A stretch of DNA of 64,000 nucleotides from Ranitomeya variabilis (Eukaryota > Chordata > Amphibia > Anura > Dendrobatidae): positions 846,028,514-846,092,513 of the forward strand of contig NC_135232.1 in NCBI RefSeq assembly GCF_051348905.1. The letters run 5' to 3'. The notes beneath the pieces were generated by a model. That model did no database searches and was not told the origin of the DNA. It saw nothing but the letters and a program-made list of their open reading frames with translations. Position numbers and translations under genes: made by a program. Shown piece after piece: positions 31,451 to 43,778 of this stretch (position 1 is its first letter; each line of letters opens with the position of its first letter).

Positions 31451-31523
31451 GCCTGGGTAGCTCAGTCGGTAGAGCATCAGACTTTTAATCTGAGGGTCCA
31501 GGGTTCAAGTCCCTGTTCAGGCG
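31451..31523 (+). tRNA. tRNA-Lys-TTT: tRNA-Lys (UUU), consensus body, mosaic unit (copy 47)
   Basis: TCTTTT exit with the A11-TTGTGGC spacer, the same recombinant type as copy 41, 4,075 bp downstream of it. Mate is copy 67. Confidence 0.95.
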
Positions 31524-32136
31524 TCTTTTAAATTTCATCCTATCACTTTGTTTAAATTTCAGCTTGTGCTTTAAGTTAAGTTACATGCTTAGTTCACTCA
31601 TTTGTTATTAAAAAAAAAAATTGTGGCTTTTCTTCTAGATAGGAAAAGATACATTTGATTATGTCCAAACTGAATGCACGATGCTTTGCTTGATTTTTGC
31701 ATTGTACAGTGATATTAAGCAGGAACATATGTTTCCCATAAAAAGCAAGCAGAACCAAAGTGAGTTCTACTTTTCTCTGTAGCACATGTGGCATCAACAT
31801 TATGAAAGACAATAAACATCAGTACTGAGCTGTACGTATGTGAATTCAGCTTTGGAGAAAGCTAAATCAATTGCTTGATGTTGCAGCTCCACCTGCTTGT
31901 AACTGCACAAGTCTGATAGCTTTTCACTGGGCTGAGTGCTCAACACTGCTCTTTCCCATTTTCCTATGCATAGAGTTAAAAAAGAGATGTAACCTGACAC
32001 CTCATTGTGCTGGCAGACAGTGTTGACTTTGATTTTGAGTTTGCACAGTGACATAAAGAAAGCAGCATATCTTAGGGTACAGATCGATGAATAGGAAGAG
32101 AATCTTAAAAAATGTACAAACTTTTTTCTGGAAAGG

Positions 32137-32209
32137 GCCTGGGTAGCTCAGTCGGTAGAGCATCAGACTTTTAATCTGAGGGTCCAGGGTTCAAGTCCCT
32201 GTTCAGGCG
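32137..32209 (+). tRNA. tRNA-Lys-TTT: tRNA-Lys (UUU), consensus body (copy 48)
   Basis: Consensus body, GGAAAGG flank, TTGTATTA spacer; long linker and intact 4-bp element before it (686 bp). Mate is copy 68. Confidence 0.95.
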
Positions 32210-32817
32210 TCTTTTAAATTTCATCCTATCACTTTGTTTAAATTTCAGCTTGTGCTTTAAGTTAAGTTACATGCTTAGTTCACTCATTTGTATTAAAAAA
32301 TAAAAATGTTGCTTTTCTTCTAGATAGGAAAAGATACATTTGAATATGTCCAAACTGAATGCACGATGCTTTGCTTGATTTTGGCATTGTACAGTGATAT
32401 TAAGCAGGAACATATGTTTCCCATAAAAAGCAAGCAGAACCACAGTGAGTTCTACTTTTCTCTGTAGCACATGTGGCATCAACATTATGAAAGACAATAA
32501 ACATCAGTACTGAGCTGTACGTATGTGAATTCAGCTTTGGAGAAAGCTAAATCAATTGCTTGATGTTGCAGCTCCACCTGCTTGTAACTGCACAAGTCTG
32601 ATAGCTTTTCACTGGGCTGAGTGCTCAACACTGCTCTTTCCCATTTTCCTATGCATAGAGTTAAAAAAGAGATGTAACCTGACACCTCATTGTGCTGGCA
32701 GTGTTGACTTTGATTTTGAGTTTGCACAGTGACATAAAGAAAGCAGCATATCTTAGGGTACAGATCGATGAATAGGAAGAGAATCTTAAAAAATGTACAA
32801 ACTTTTTTCTGGAGAGG

Positions 32818-32890
32818 GCCTGGGTAGCTCAGTCGGTAGAGCATCAGACTTTTAATCTGAGGGTCCAGGGTTCAAGTCCCTGTTCAGGCG
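32818..32890 (+). tRNA. tRNA-Lys-TTT: tRNA-Lys (UUU), consensus body (copy 49)
   Basis: Consensus body. Its spacer has the hairpin-loop change GGAG to GGGG near 33222. Mate is copy 69. Confidence 0.95.
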
Positions 32891-33499
32891 TCTTTTAAAT
32901 TTCATCCTATCACTTTGTTTAAATTTCAGCTTGTGCTTTAAGTTAAGTTACATGCTTAGTTCACTCATTTGTTATTAAAAAATAAAAATGTTGCTTTTCT
33001 TCTAGATAGGAAAAGATACATTTGAATATGTCCAAACTGAATGCACGATGCTTTGCTTGATTTTGGCATTGTACAGTGATATTAAGCAGGAACATATGTT
33101 TCCCATAAAAAGCAAGCAGAACCAAAGTGAGTTCTACTTTTCTCTGTAGCACATGTGGCATCAACATTATGAAAGACAATAAACATCAGTACTGAGCTGT
33201 ACGTATGTGAATTCAGCTTTGGGGAAAGCTAAATCAATTGCTTGATGTTGCAGCTCCACCTGCTTGTAACTGCACAAGTCTGATAGCTTTTCACTGGGCT
33301 GAGTGCTCAACACTGCTCTTTCCCATTTTCCTATGCATAGAGTTAAAAAAGAGATGTAACCTGACACCTCATTGTGCTGGCAGTGTTGACTTTGATTTTG
33401 AGTTTGCACAGTGACATAAAGAAAGCAGCATATCTTAGGGTACAGATCGATGAATAGGAAGAGAATCTTAAAAAATGTACAAACTTTTTTCTGGAGAGG

Positions 33500-33572
33500 G
33501 CCTGGGTAGCTCAGTCGGTAGAGCATCAGACTTTTAATCTGAGGGTCCAGGGTTCAAGTCCCTGTTCAGGCG
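33500..33572 (+). tRNA. tRNA-Lys-TTT: tRNA-Lys (UUU), consensus body (copy 50)
   Basis: Consensus body; spacer marker AACATGTG near 33775. Mate is copy 70. Confidence 0.95.
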
Positions 33573-34181
33573 TCTTTTAAATTTCATCCTATCACTTTGT
33601 TTAAATTTCAGCTTGTGCTTTAAGTTAAGTTACATGCTTAGTTCACTCATTTGTTATTAAAAAATAAAAATGTTGCTTTTCTTCTAGATAGGAAAAGATA
33701 CATTTGAATATGTCCAAACTGAATGCACGATGCTTTGCTTGATTTTGGCATTGTACAGTGATATTAAGCAGGAACATGTGTTTCCCATAAAAAGCAAGCA
33801 GAACCAAAGTGAGTTCTACTTTTCTCTGTAGCACATGTGGCATCAACATTATGAAAGACAATAAACATCAGTACTGAGCTGTACGTATGTGAATTCAGCT
33901 TTGGAGAAAGCTAAATCAATTGCTTGATGTTGCAGCTCCACCTGCTTGTAACTGCACAAGTCTGATAGCTTTTCACTGGGCTGAGTGCTCAACACTGCTC
34001 TTTCCCATTTTCCTATGCATAGAGTTAAAAAAGAGATGTAACCTGACACCTCATTGTGCTGGCAGTGTTGACTTTGATTTTGAGTTTGCACAGTGACATA
34101 AAGAAAGCAGCATATCTTAGGGTACAGATCGATGAATAGGAAGAGAATCTTAAAAAATGTACAAACTTTTTTCTGGAGAGG

Positions 34182-34254
34182 GCCTGGGTAGCTCAGTCGG
34201 TAGAGCATCAGACTTTAAATCTGAGGGTCCAGGGTTCAAGTCCCTGTTCAGGCG
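34182..34254 (+). tRNA. Predicted ochre suppressor tRNA, anticodon UUA, tRNA-Lys body (copy 51)
   Basis: T36A at 34217 changes the anticodon from TTT to TTA. The rest of the body, the A and B boxes and G73 are consensus. Unlike the suppressor at 10392, this copy has the normal GGAGAGG flank, the TCTTTT exit and the AAATAAAAATG spacer. It therefore has every visible signal of an expressed gene. Mate is copy 71. Whether LysRS still charges it is not known from sequence; the enzyme generally reads the anticodon, chiefly U35, which is kept. Confidence 0.88.
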
Positions 34255-34867
34255 TCTTTTAAATTTCATCCTATCACTTTGTTTAAATTTCAGCTTGTGC
34301 TTTAAGTTAAGTTACATGCTTAGTTCACTCATTTGTTATTAAAAAATAAAAATGTTGCTTTTCTTCTAGATAGGAAAAGATACATTTGAATATGTCCAAA
34401 CTGAATGCACGATGCTTTGCTTGATTTTGGCATTGTACAGTGATATTAAGCAGGAACATGTGTTTCCCATAAAAAGCAAGCAGAACCAAAGTGAGTTCTA
34501 CTTTTCTCTGTAGCACATGTGGCATCAACATTATGAAAGACAATAAACATCAGTACTGAGCTGTACGTATGTGAATTCAGCTTTGGAGAAAGCTAAATCA
34601 ATTGCTTGATGTTGCAGCTCCACCTGCTTGTAACTGCACAAGTCTGATAGCTTTTCACTGGGCTGAGTGCTCAACACTGCTCTTTCCCATTTTCCTATGC
34701 ATAGAGTTAAAAAAGAGATGTAACCTGACACCTCATTGTGCTGGCAGACAGTGTTGACTTTGATTTTGAGTTTGCACAGTGACATAAAGAAAGCAGCATA
34801 TCTTAGGGTACAGGTCGATGAATAGGAAGAGAATCTTAAAAAATGTACAAACTTTTTTCTGGAGAGG

Positions 34868-34940
34868 GCCTGGGTATCTCAGTCGGTAGAGCATCAGACT
34901 TTTAATCTGAGAGTCCAGGGTTCAAGTCCCTTTTCAGGCG
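34868..34940 (+). tRNA. tRNA-Lys-TTT: tRNA-Lys (UUU), variant T10 + A45 + T65 (copy 52)
   Basis: T10 alters the A box, A45 the variable loop, and T65 (CCCTT for CCCTG) breaks the C49:G65 pair that closes the T-stem. T6 exit. It is probably a weak or decaying gene. It is the same lineage as copies 5, 8, 11 and 15 with one further change. Mate is copy 72. Confidence 0.65.
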
Positions 34941-35553
34941 TTTTTTAAATTTCATCCTATCACTTTGTTTAAATTTCAGCTTGTACTTTAAGTTCAGTTA
35001 CATGCTTAGTTCACTCATTTGTTATTAAAAAATAAAAATGTTGCTTTTCTTCTAGATAGGAAAAGATACATTTGAATATGTCCAAACTGAATGCACGATG
35101 CTTTGCTTGATTTTGGCATTGTACAGTGATATTAAGCAGGAACATATGTTTCCCATAAAAAGCAAGCAGAACCAAAGTGAGTTCTACTTTTCTCTGTAGC
35201 ACATGTGGCATCAACATTATGAAAGACAATAAACATCAGTACTGAGCTGTACGTATGTGAATTCAGCTTTGGAGAAAGCTAAATCAATTGCTTGATGTTG
35301 CAGCTCCACCTGCTTGTAACTGCACAAGTCTGATAGCTTTTCACTGGGCTGAGTGCTCAACACTGCTCTTTCCCATTTTCCTATGCATAGAGTTAAAAAA
35401 GAGATGTAACCTGACACCTCATTGTGCTGGCAGACAGTGTTGACTTTGATTTTGAGTTTGCACAGTGACATAAAGAAAGCAGCATATCTTAGGGTACAGG
35501 TCGATGAATAGGAAGAGAATCTTAAAAAATGTACAAACTTTTTTCTGGAAAGG

Positions 35554-35626
35554 GCCTGGGTAGCTCAGTCGGTAGAGCATCAGACTTTTAATCTGAGGGT
35601 CCAGGGTTCAAGTCCCTGTTCAGGCG
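35554..35626 (+). tRNA. tRNA-Lys-TTT: tRNA-Lys (UUU), consensus body (copy 53)
   Basis: Consensus body with GGAAAGG flank but the normal TTGTTATTA spacer, so the usual linkage of these two markers is broken here. Mate is copy 73. Confidence 0.95.
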
Positions 35627-36235
35627 TCTTTTAAATTTCATCCTATCACTTTGTTTAAATTTCAGCTTGTGCTTTAAGTTAAGTTACATGCTTAGTTCAC
35701 TCATTTGTTATTAAAAAATAAAAATGTTGCTTTTCTTCTAGATAGGAAAAGATACATTTGAATATGTCCAAACTGAATGCACGATGCTTTGCTTGATTTT
35801 GGCATTGTACAGTGATATTAAGCAGGAACATATGTTTCCCATAAAAAGCAAGCAGAACCAAAGTGAGTTCTACTTTTCTCTGTAGCACATGTGGCATCAA
35901 CATTATGAAAGACAATAAACATCAGTACTGAGCTGTACGTATGTGAATTCAGCTTTGGAGAAAGCTAAATCAATTGCTTGATGTTGCAGCTCCACCTGCT
36001 TGTAACTGCACAAGTCTGATAGCTTTTCACTGGGCTGAGTGCTCAACACTGCTCTTTCCCATTTTCCTATGCATAGAGTTAAAAAAGAGATGTAACCTGA
36101 CACCTCATTGTGCTGGCAGTGTTGACTTTGATTTTGAGTTTGCACAGTGACATAAAGAAAGCAGCATATCTTAGGGTACAGATCGATGAATAGGAAGAGA
36201 ATCTTAAAAAATGTACAAACTTTTTTCTGGAGAGG

Positions 36236-36308
36236 GCCTGGGTAGCTCAGTCGGTAGAGCATCAGACTTTTAATCTGAGGGTCCAGGGTTCAAGTCCCTG
36301 TTCAGGCG
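36236..36308 (+). tRNA. tRNA-Lys-TTT: tRNA-Lys (UUU), consensus body (copy 54)
   Basis: Consensus body, long linker, TCTTTT; mate is copy 74. Confidence 0.95.
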
Positions 36309-36917
36309 TCTTTTAAATTTCATCCTATCACTTTGTTTAAATTTCAGCTTGTGCTTTAAGTTAAGTTACATGCTTAGTTCACTCATTTGTTATTAAAAAA
36401 TAAAAATGTTGCTTTTCTTCTAGATAGGAAAAGATACATTTGAATATGTCCAAACTGAATGCACGATGCTTTGCTTGATTTTGGCATTGTACAGTGATAT
36501 TAAGCAGGAACATATGTTTCCCATAAAAAGCAAGCAGAACCAAAGTGAGTTCTACTTTTCTCTGTAGCACATGTGGCATCAACATTATGAAAGACAATAA
36601 ACATCAGTACTGAGCTGTACGTATGTGAATTCAGCTTTGGAGAAAGCTAAATCAATTGCTTGATGTTGCAGCTCCACCTGCTTGTAACTGCACAAGTCTG
36701 ATAGCTTTTCACTGGGCTGAGTGCTCAACACTGCTCTTTCCCATTTTCCTATGCATAGAGTTAAAAAAGAGATGTAACCTGACACCTCATTGTGCTGGCA
36801 GTGTTGACTTTGATTTTGAGTTTGCACAGTGACATAAAGAAAGCAGCATATCTTAGGGTACAGATCGATGAATAGGAAGAGAATCTTAAAAAATGTACAA
36901 ACTTTTTTCTGGAGAGG

Positions 36918-36990
36918 GCCTGGGTAGCTCAGTCGGTAGAGCATCAGACTTTTAATCTGAGGGTCCAGGGTTCAAGTCCCTGTTCAGGCG
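36918..36990 (+). tRNA. tRNA-Lys-TTT: tRNA-Lys (UUU), consensus body (copy 55)
   Basis: Consensus body; 3' flank marker CACATTG for CACTTTG, shared with copies 75 and 79. Confidence 0.95.
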
Positions 36991-37599
36991 TCTTTTAAAT
37001 TTCATCCTATCACATTGTTTAAATTTCAGCTTGTGCTTTAAGTTAAGTTACATGCTTAGTTCACTCATTTGTTATTAAAAAATAAAAATGTTGCTTTTCT
37101 TCTAGATAGGAAAAGATACATTTGAATATGTCCAAACTGAATGCACGATGCTTTGCTTGATTTTGGCATTGTACAGTGATATTAAGCAGGAACATATGTT
37201 TCCCATAAAAAGCAAGCAGAACCAAAGTGAGTTCTACTTTTCTCTGTAGCACATGTGGCATCAACATTATGAAAGACAATAAACATCAGTACTGAGCTGT
37301 ACGTATGTGAATTCAGCTTTGGAGAAAGCTAAATCAATTGCTTGATGTTGCAGCTCCACCTGCTTGTAACTGCACAAGTCTGATAGCTTTTCACTGGGCT
37401 GAGTGCTCAACACTGCTCTTTCCCATTTTCCTATGCATAGAGTTAAAAAAGAGATGTAACCTGACACCTCATTGTGCTGGCAGTGTTGACTTTGATTTTG
37501 AGTTTGCACAGTGACATAAAGAAAGCAGCATATCTTAGGGTACAGATCGATGAATAGGAAGAGAATCTTAAAAAATGTACAAACTTTTTTCTGGAGAGG

Positions 37600-37672
37600 G
37601 CCTGGGTAGCTCAGTCGGTAGAGCATCAGACTTTTAATCTGAGGGTCCAGGGTTCAAGTCCCTGTTCAGGCG
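37600..37672 (+). tRNA. tRNA-Lys-TTT: tRNA-Lys (UUU), consensus body (copy 56)
   Basis: Consensus body; spacer markers CTTGTACTT and TCCAATCTG. Last gene of the left 13.6-kb block; mate is copy 76, and copy 80 repeats it again. Confidence 0.95.
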
Positions 37673-38276
37673 TCTTTTAAATTTCATCCTATCACTTTGT
37701 TTAAATTTCAGCTTGTACTTTAAGTTAAGTTACATGCTTAGTTCACTCATTTGTTATTAAAAAATAAAAATGTTGCTTTTCTTCTAGATAGGAAAAGATA
37801 CATTTGAATATGTCCAATCTGAATGCACGATGCTTTGCTTGATTTTGGCATTGTACAGTGATATTAAGCAGGAACATATGTTTCCCATAAAAAGCAAGCA
37901 GAACCAAAGTGAGTTCTACTTTTCTCTGTAGCACATGTGGCATCAACATTATGAAAGACAATAAACATCAGTACTGAGCTGTACGTATGTGAATTCAGCT
38001 TTGGAGAAAGCTAAATCAATTGCTTGATGTTGCAGCTCCACCTGCTTGTAACTGCACAAGTCTGATAGCTTTTCACTGGGCTGAGTGCTCAACACTGCTC
38101 TTTCCCATTTTCCTATGCATAGAGTTAAAAAAGAGATGTAACCTGACACCTCATTGTGCTGGCAGACAGTGTTGACTTTGATTTTGAGTTTGCACAGTGA
38201 CATAAAGAAAGCAGCATATCTTAGGGTACAGGTCGATGAATAGGAAAAAAAATGTACAAACTTTTTTCTGGAGAGG

Positions 38277-38349
38277 GCCTGGGTAGCTCAGTCGGTAGAG
38301 CATCAGACTTTTAATCTGAGGGTCCAGGGTTCAAGTCCCTGTTCAGGCG
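38277..38349 (+). tRNA. tRNA-Lys-TTT: tRNA-Lys (UUU), consensus body (copy 57)
   Basis: Consensus body, short linker; first gene of the right 13.6-kb block. Confidence 0.95.
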
Positions 38350-38953
38350 TCTTTTAAATTTCATCCTATCACTTTGTTTAAATTTCAGCTTGTGCTTTAA
38401 GTTAAGTTACATGCTTAGTTCACTCATTTGTTATTAAAAAATAAAAATGTTGCTTTTCTTCTAGATAGGAAAAGATACATTTGAATATGTCCAAACTGAA
38501 TGCACGATGCTTTGCTTGATTTTGGCATTGTACAGTGATATTAAGCAGGAACATATGTTTCCCATAAAAAGCAAGCAGAACCAAAGTGAGTTCTACTTTT
38601 CTCTGTAGCACATGTGGCATCAACATTATGAAAGACAATAAACATCAGTACTGAGCTGTACGTATGTGAATTCAGCTTTGGAGAAAGCTAAATCAATTGC
38701 TTGATGTTGCAGCTCCACCTGCTTGTAACTGCACAAGTCTGATAGCTTTTCACTGGGCTGAGTGCTCAACACTGCTCTTTCCCATTTTCCTATGCATAGA
38801 GTTAAAAAAGAGATGTAACCTGACACCTCATTGTGCTGGCAGACAGTGTTGACTTTGATTTTGAGTTTGCACAGTGACATAAAGAAAGCAGCATATCTTA
38901 GGGTACAGGTCGATGAATAGGAAAAAAAATGTACAAACTTTTTTCTGGAGAGG

Positions 38954-39026
38954 GCCTGGGTAGCTCAGTCGGTAGAGCATCAGACTTTTAATCTGAGGGT
39001 CCAGGGTTCAAGTCCCTGTTCAGGCG
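38954..39026 (+). tRNA. tRNA-Lys-TTT: tRNA-Lys (UUU), consensus body (copy 58)
   Basis: Consensus body, short linker, TCTTTT. Confidence 0.95.
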
Positions 39027-39630
39027 TCTTTTAAATTTCATCCTATCACTTTGTTTAAATTTCAGCTTGTGCTTTAAGTTAAGTTACATGCTTAGTTCAC
39101 TCATTTGTTATTAAAAAATAAAAATGTTGCTTTTCTTCTAGATAGGAAAAGATACATTTGAATATGTCCAAACTGAATGCACGATGCTTTGCTTGATTTT
39201 GGCATTGTACAGTGATATTAAGCAGGAACATATGTTTCCCATAAAAAGCAAGCAGAACCAAAGTGAGTTCTACTTTTCTCTGTAGCACATGTGGCATCAA
39301 CATTATGAAAGACAATAAACATCAGTACTGAGCTGTACGTATGTGAATTCAGCTTTGGAGAAAGCTAAATCAATTGCTTGATGTTGCAGCTCCACCTGCT
39401 TGTAACTGCACAAGTCTGATAGCTTTTCACTGGGCTGAGTGCTCAACACTGCTCTTTCCCATTTTCCTATGCATAGAGTTAAAAAAGAGATGTAACCTGA
39501 CACCTCATTGTGCTGGCAGACAGTGTTGACTTTGATTTTGAGTTTGCACAGTGACATAAAGAAAGCAGCATATCTTAGGGTACAGGTCGATGAATAGGAA
39601 AAAAAATGTACAAACTTTTTTCTGGAGAGG

Positions 39631-39703
39631 GCCTGGGTAGCTCAGTCGGTAGAGCATCAGACTTTTAATCTGAGGGTCCAGGGTTCAAGTCCCTGTTCAG
39701 GCA
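39631..39703 (+). tRNA. tRNA-Lys-TTT: tRNA-Lys (UUU), discriminator variant A73 (copy 59)
   Basis: A73 (GGCATCTTTT), duplicate of copy 39. Confidence 0.85.
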
Positions 39704-40312
39704 TCTTTTAAATTTCATCCTATCACTTTGTTTAAATTTCAGCTTGTGCTTTAAGTTAAGTTACATGCTTAGTTCACTCATTTGTTATTAAAAAATAAAA
39801 ATGTTGCTTTTCTTCTAGATAGGAAAAGATACATTTGAATATGTCCAAACTGAATGCACGATGCTTTGCTTGATTTTGGCATTGTACAGTGATATTAAGC
39901 AGGAACATATGTTTCCCATAAAAAGCAAGCAGAACCAAAGTGAGTTCTACTTTTCTCTGTAGCACATGTGGCATCAACATTATGAAAGACAATAAACATC
40001 AGTACTGAGCTGTACGTATGTGAATTCAGCTTTGGAGAAAGCTAAATCAATTGCTTGATGTTGCAGCTCCACCTGCTTGTAACTGCACAAGTCTGATAGC
40101 TTTTCACTGGGCTGAGTGCTCAACACTGCTCTTTCCCATTTTCCTATGCATAGAGTTAAAAAAGAGATGTAACCTGACACCTCATTGTGCTGGCAGTGTT
40201 GACTTTGATTTTGAGTTTGCACAGTGACATAAAGAAAGCAGCATATCTTAGGGTACAGATCGATGAATAGGAAGAGAATCTTAAAAAATGTACAAACTTT
40301 TTTCTGGAAAGG

Positions 40313-40385
40313 GCCTGGGTAGCTCAGTCGGTAGAGCATCAGACTTTTAATCTGAGGGTCCAGGGTTCAAGTCCCTGTTCAGGCG
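40313..40385 (+). tRNA. tRNA-Lys-TTT: tRNA-Lys (UUU), consensus body (copy 60)
   Basis: Consensus body, GGAAAGG flank, TTGTATTA spacer; duplicate of copy 40. Confidence 0.95.
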
Positions 40386-40993
40386 TCTTTTAAATTTCAT
40401 CCTATCACTTTGTTTAAATTTCAGCTTGTGCTTTAAGTTAAGTTACATGCTTAGTTCACTCATTTGTATTAAAAAATAAAAATGTTGCTTTTCTTCTAGA
40501 TAGGAAAAGATACATTTGAATATGTCCAAACTGAATGCACGATGCTTTGCTTGATTTTGGCATTGTACAGTGATATTAAGCAGGAACATATGTTTCCCAT
40601 AAAAAGCAAGCAGAACCACAGTGAGTTCTACTTTTCTCTGTAGCACATGTGGCATCAACATTATGAAAGACAATAAACATCAGTACTGAGCTGTACGTAT
40701 GTGAATTCAGCTTTGGAGAAAGCTAAATCAATTGCTTGATGTTGCAGCTCCACCTGCTTGTAACTGCACAAGTCTGATAGCTTTTCACTGGGCTGAGTGC
40801 TCAACACTGCTCTTTCCCATTTTCCTATGCATAGAGTTAAAAAAGAGATGTAACCTGACACCTCATTGTGCTGGCAGTGTTGACTTTGATTTTGAGTTTG
40901 CACAGTGACATAAAGAAAGCAGCATATCTTAGGGTACAGATCGATGAATAGGAAGAGAATCTTAAAAAATGTACAAACTTTTTTCTGGAGAGG

Positions 40994-41066
40994 GCCTGGG
41001 TAGCTCAGTCGGTAGAGCATCAGACTTTTAATCTGAGGGTCCAGGGTTCAAGTCCCTGTTCAGGCG
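40994..41066 (+). tRNA. tRNA-Lys-TTT: tRNA-Lys (UUU), consensus body, mosaic unit (copy 61)
   Basis: TCTTTT exit with the A11-TTGTGGC spacer; duplicate of copy 41. Confidence 0.95.
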
Positions 41067-41670
41067 TCTTTTAAATTTCATCCTATCACTTTGTTTAAAT
41101 TTCAGCTTGTGCTTTAAGTTAAGTTACATGCTTAGTTCACTCATTTGTTATTAAAAAAAAAAATTGTGGCTTTTCTTCTAGATAGGAAAAGATACATTTG
41201 ATTATGTCCAAACTGAATGCACGATGCTTTGCTTGATTTTTGCATTGTACAGTGATATTAAGCAGGAACATATGTTTCCCATAAAAAGCAAGCAGAACCA
41301 AAGTGAGTTCTACTTTTCTCTGTAGCACATGTGGCATCAACATTATGAAAGACAATAAACATCAGTACTGAGCTGTACGTATGTGAATTCAGCTTTGGAG
41401 AAAGCTAAATCAATTGCTTGATGTTGCAGCTCCACCTGCTTGTAACTGCACAAGTCTGATAGCTTTTCACTGGGCTGAGTGCTCAACACTGCTCTTTCCC
41501 ATTTTCCTATGCATAGAGTTAAAAAAGAGATGTAACCTGACACCTCATTGTGCTGGCAGACAGTGTTGACTTTGATTTTGAGTTTGCACAGTGACATAAA
41601 GAAAGCAGCATATCTTAGGGTACAGGTCAATGAATAGGAAAAAAAATGTACAAACTTTTTTCTGGAGAGG

Positions 41671-41743
41671 GCCTGGGTAGCTCAGTCGGTAGAGCATCAG
41701 ACTTTTAATCTGAGGGTCCAGGGTTCAAGTCCCTGTTCAGGCG
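41671..41743 (+). tRNA. tRNA-Lys-TTT: tRNA-Lys (UUU), consensus body (copy 62)
   Basis: Consensus body between the GGTCAATG and CTCTTTTG markers; duplicate of copy 42. Confidence 0.95.
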
Positions 41744-42351
41744 TCTTTTAAATTTCATCCTATCACTTTGTTTAAATTTCAGCTTGTGCTTTAAGTTAAG
41801 TTACATGCTTAGTTCACTCTTTTGTATTAAAAAATAAAAATGTTGCTTTTCTTCTAGATAGGAAAAGATACATTTGAATATGTCCAAACTGAATGCACGA
41901 TGCTTTGCTTGATTTTGGCATTGTACAGTGATATTAAGCAGGAACATATGTTTCCCATAAAAAGCAAGCAGAACCACAGTGAGTTCTACTTTTCTCTGTA
42001 GCACATGTGGCATCAACATTATGAAAGACAATAAACATCAGTACTGAGCTGTACGTATGTGAATTCAGCTTTGGAGAAAGCTAAATCAATTGCTTGATGT
42101 TGCAGCTCCACCTGCTTGTAACTGCACAAGTCTGATAGCTTTTCACTGGGCTGAGTGCTCAACACTGCTCTTTCCCATTTTCCTATGCATAGAGTTAAAA
42201 AAGAGATGTAACCTGACACCTCATTGTGCTGGCAGTGTTGACTTTGATTTTGAGTTTGCACAGTGACATAAAGAAAGCAGCATATCTTAGGGTACAGATC
42301 GATGAATAGGAAGAGAATCTTAAAAAATGTACAAACTTTTTTCTGGAGAGG

Positions 42352-42424
42352 GCCTGGGTAGCTCAGTCGGTAGAGCATCAGACTTTTAATCTGAGGGTCC
42401 AGGGTTCAAGTCCCTGTTCAGGCG
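42352..42424 (+). tRNA. tRNA-Lys-TTT: tRNA-Lys (UUU), consensus body (copy 63)
   Basis: Consensus body, A12 tract; duplicate of copy 43. Confidence 0.95.
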
Positions 42425-43028
42425 TCTTTTAAATTTCATCCTATCACTTTGTTTAAATTTCAGCTTGTGCTTTAAGTTAAGTTACATGCTTAGTTCACTC
42501 ATTTGTTATTAAAAAAAAAAAATGTTGCTTTTCTTCTAGATAGGAAAAGATACATTTGAATATGTCCAAACTGAATGCACGATGCTTTGCTTGATTTTGG
42601 CATTGTACAGTGATATTAAGCAGGAACATATGTTTCCCATAAAAAGCAAGCAGAACCAAAGTGAGTTCTACTTTTCTCTGTAGCACATGTGGCATCAACA
42701 TTATGAAAGACAATAAACATCAGTACTGAGCTGTACGTATGTGAATTCAGCTTTGGAGAAAGCTAAATCAATTGCTTGATGTTGCAGCTCCACCTGCTTG
42801 TAACTGCACAAGTCTGATAGCTTTTCACTGGGCTGAGTGCTCAACACTGCTCTTTCCCATTTTCCTATGCATAGAGTTAAAAAAGAGATGTAACCTGACA
42901 CCTCATTGTGCTGGCAGACAGTGTTGACTTTGATTTTGAGTTTGCACAGTGACATAAAGAAAGCAGCATATCTTAGGGTACAGGTCGATGAATAGGAAAA
43001 AAAATGTACAAACTTTTTTCTGGAGAGG

Positions 43029-43101
43029 GCCTGGGTAGCTCAGTCGGTAGAGCATCAGACTTTTAATCTGAGGGTCCAGGGTTCAAGTCCCTGTTCAGGC
43101 G
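43029..43101 (+). tRNA. tRNA-Lys-TTT: tRNA-Lys (UUU), consensus body (copy 64)
   Basis: Consensus body, short linker; duplicate of copy 44. Confidence 0.95.
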
Positions 43102-43705
43102 TCTTTTAAATTTCATCCTATCACTTTGTTTAAATTTCAGCTTGTGCTTTAAGTTAAGTTACATGCTTAGTTCACTCATTTGTTATTAAAAAATAAAAAT
43201 GTTGCTTTTCTTCTAGATAGGAAAAGATACATTTGAATATGTCCAAACTGAATGCACGATGCTTTGCTTGATTTTGGCATTGTACAGTGATATTAAGCAG
43301 GAACATATGTTTCCCATAAAAAGCAAGCAGAACCAAAGTGAGTTCTACTTTTCTCTGTAGCACATGTGGCATCAACATTATGAAAGACAATAAACATCAG
43401 TACTGAGCTGTACGTATGTGAATTCAGCTTTGGAGAAAGCTAAATCAATTGCTTGATGTTGCAGCTCCACCTGCTTGTAACTGCACAAGTCTGATAGCTT
43501 TTCACTGGGCTGAGTGCTCAACACTGCTCTTTCCCATTTTCCTATGCATAGAGTTAAAAAAGAGATGTAACCTGACACCTCATTGTGCTGGCAGACAGTG
43601 TTGACTTTGATTTTGAGTTTGCACAGTGACATAAAGAAAGCAGCATATCTTAGGGTACAGGTCGATGAATAGGAAAAAAAATGTACAAACTTTTTTCTGG
43701 AGAGG

Positions 43706-43778
43706 GCCTGGGTAGCTCAGTCGGTAGAGCATCAGACTTTTAATCTGAGGGTCCAGGGTTCAAGTCCCTGTTCAGGCA
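43706..43778 (+). tRNA. tRNA-Lys-TTT: tRNA-Lys (UUU), discriminator variant A73 (copy 65)
   Basis: A73; duplicate of copy 45 and the last A73 gene in the window. Confidence 0.85.

Larger units (their letters stand above)
24629..38246 (+). repeat. 20-unit segmental duplication, left copy (13,618 bp)
   Basis: Copies 37-56 recur in the same order, with the same variants, exactly 13,618 bp downstream as copies 57-76. Shared markers include the suppressor gene (34182/47800), the loop change (near 33222/46840), the TTTTGTATT change (28201/41819) and the TCCAATCTG change (37813/51431). I saw no difference between the copies. Identity ends on the right at 38246/51864, where the linker classes differ. 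The left edge can only be placed between about 24.2 and 24.63 kb. Confidence 0.9.
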
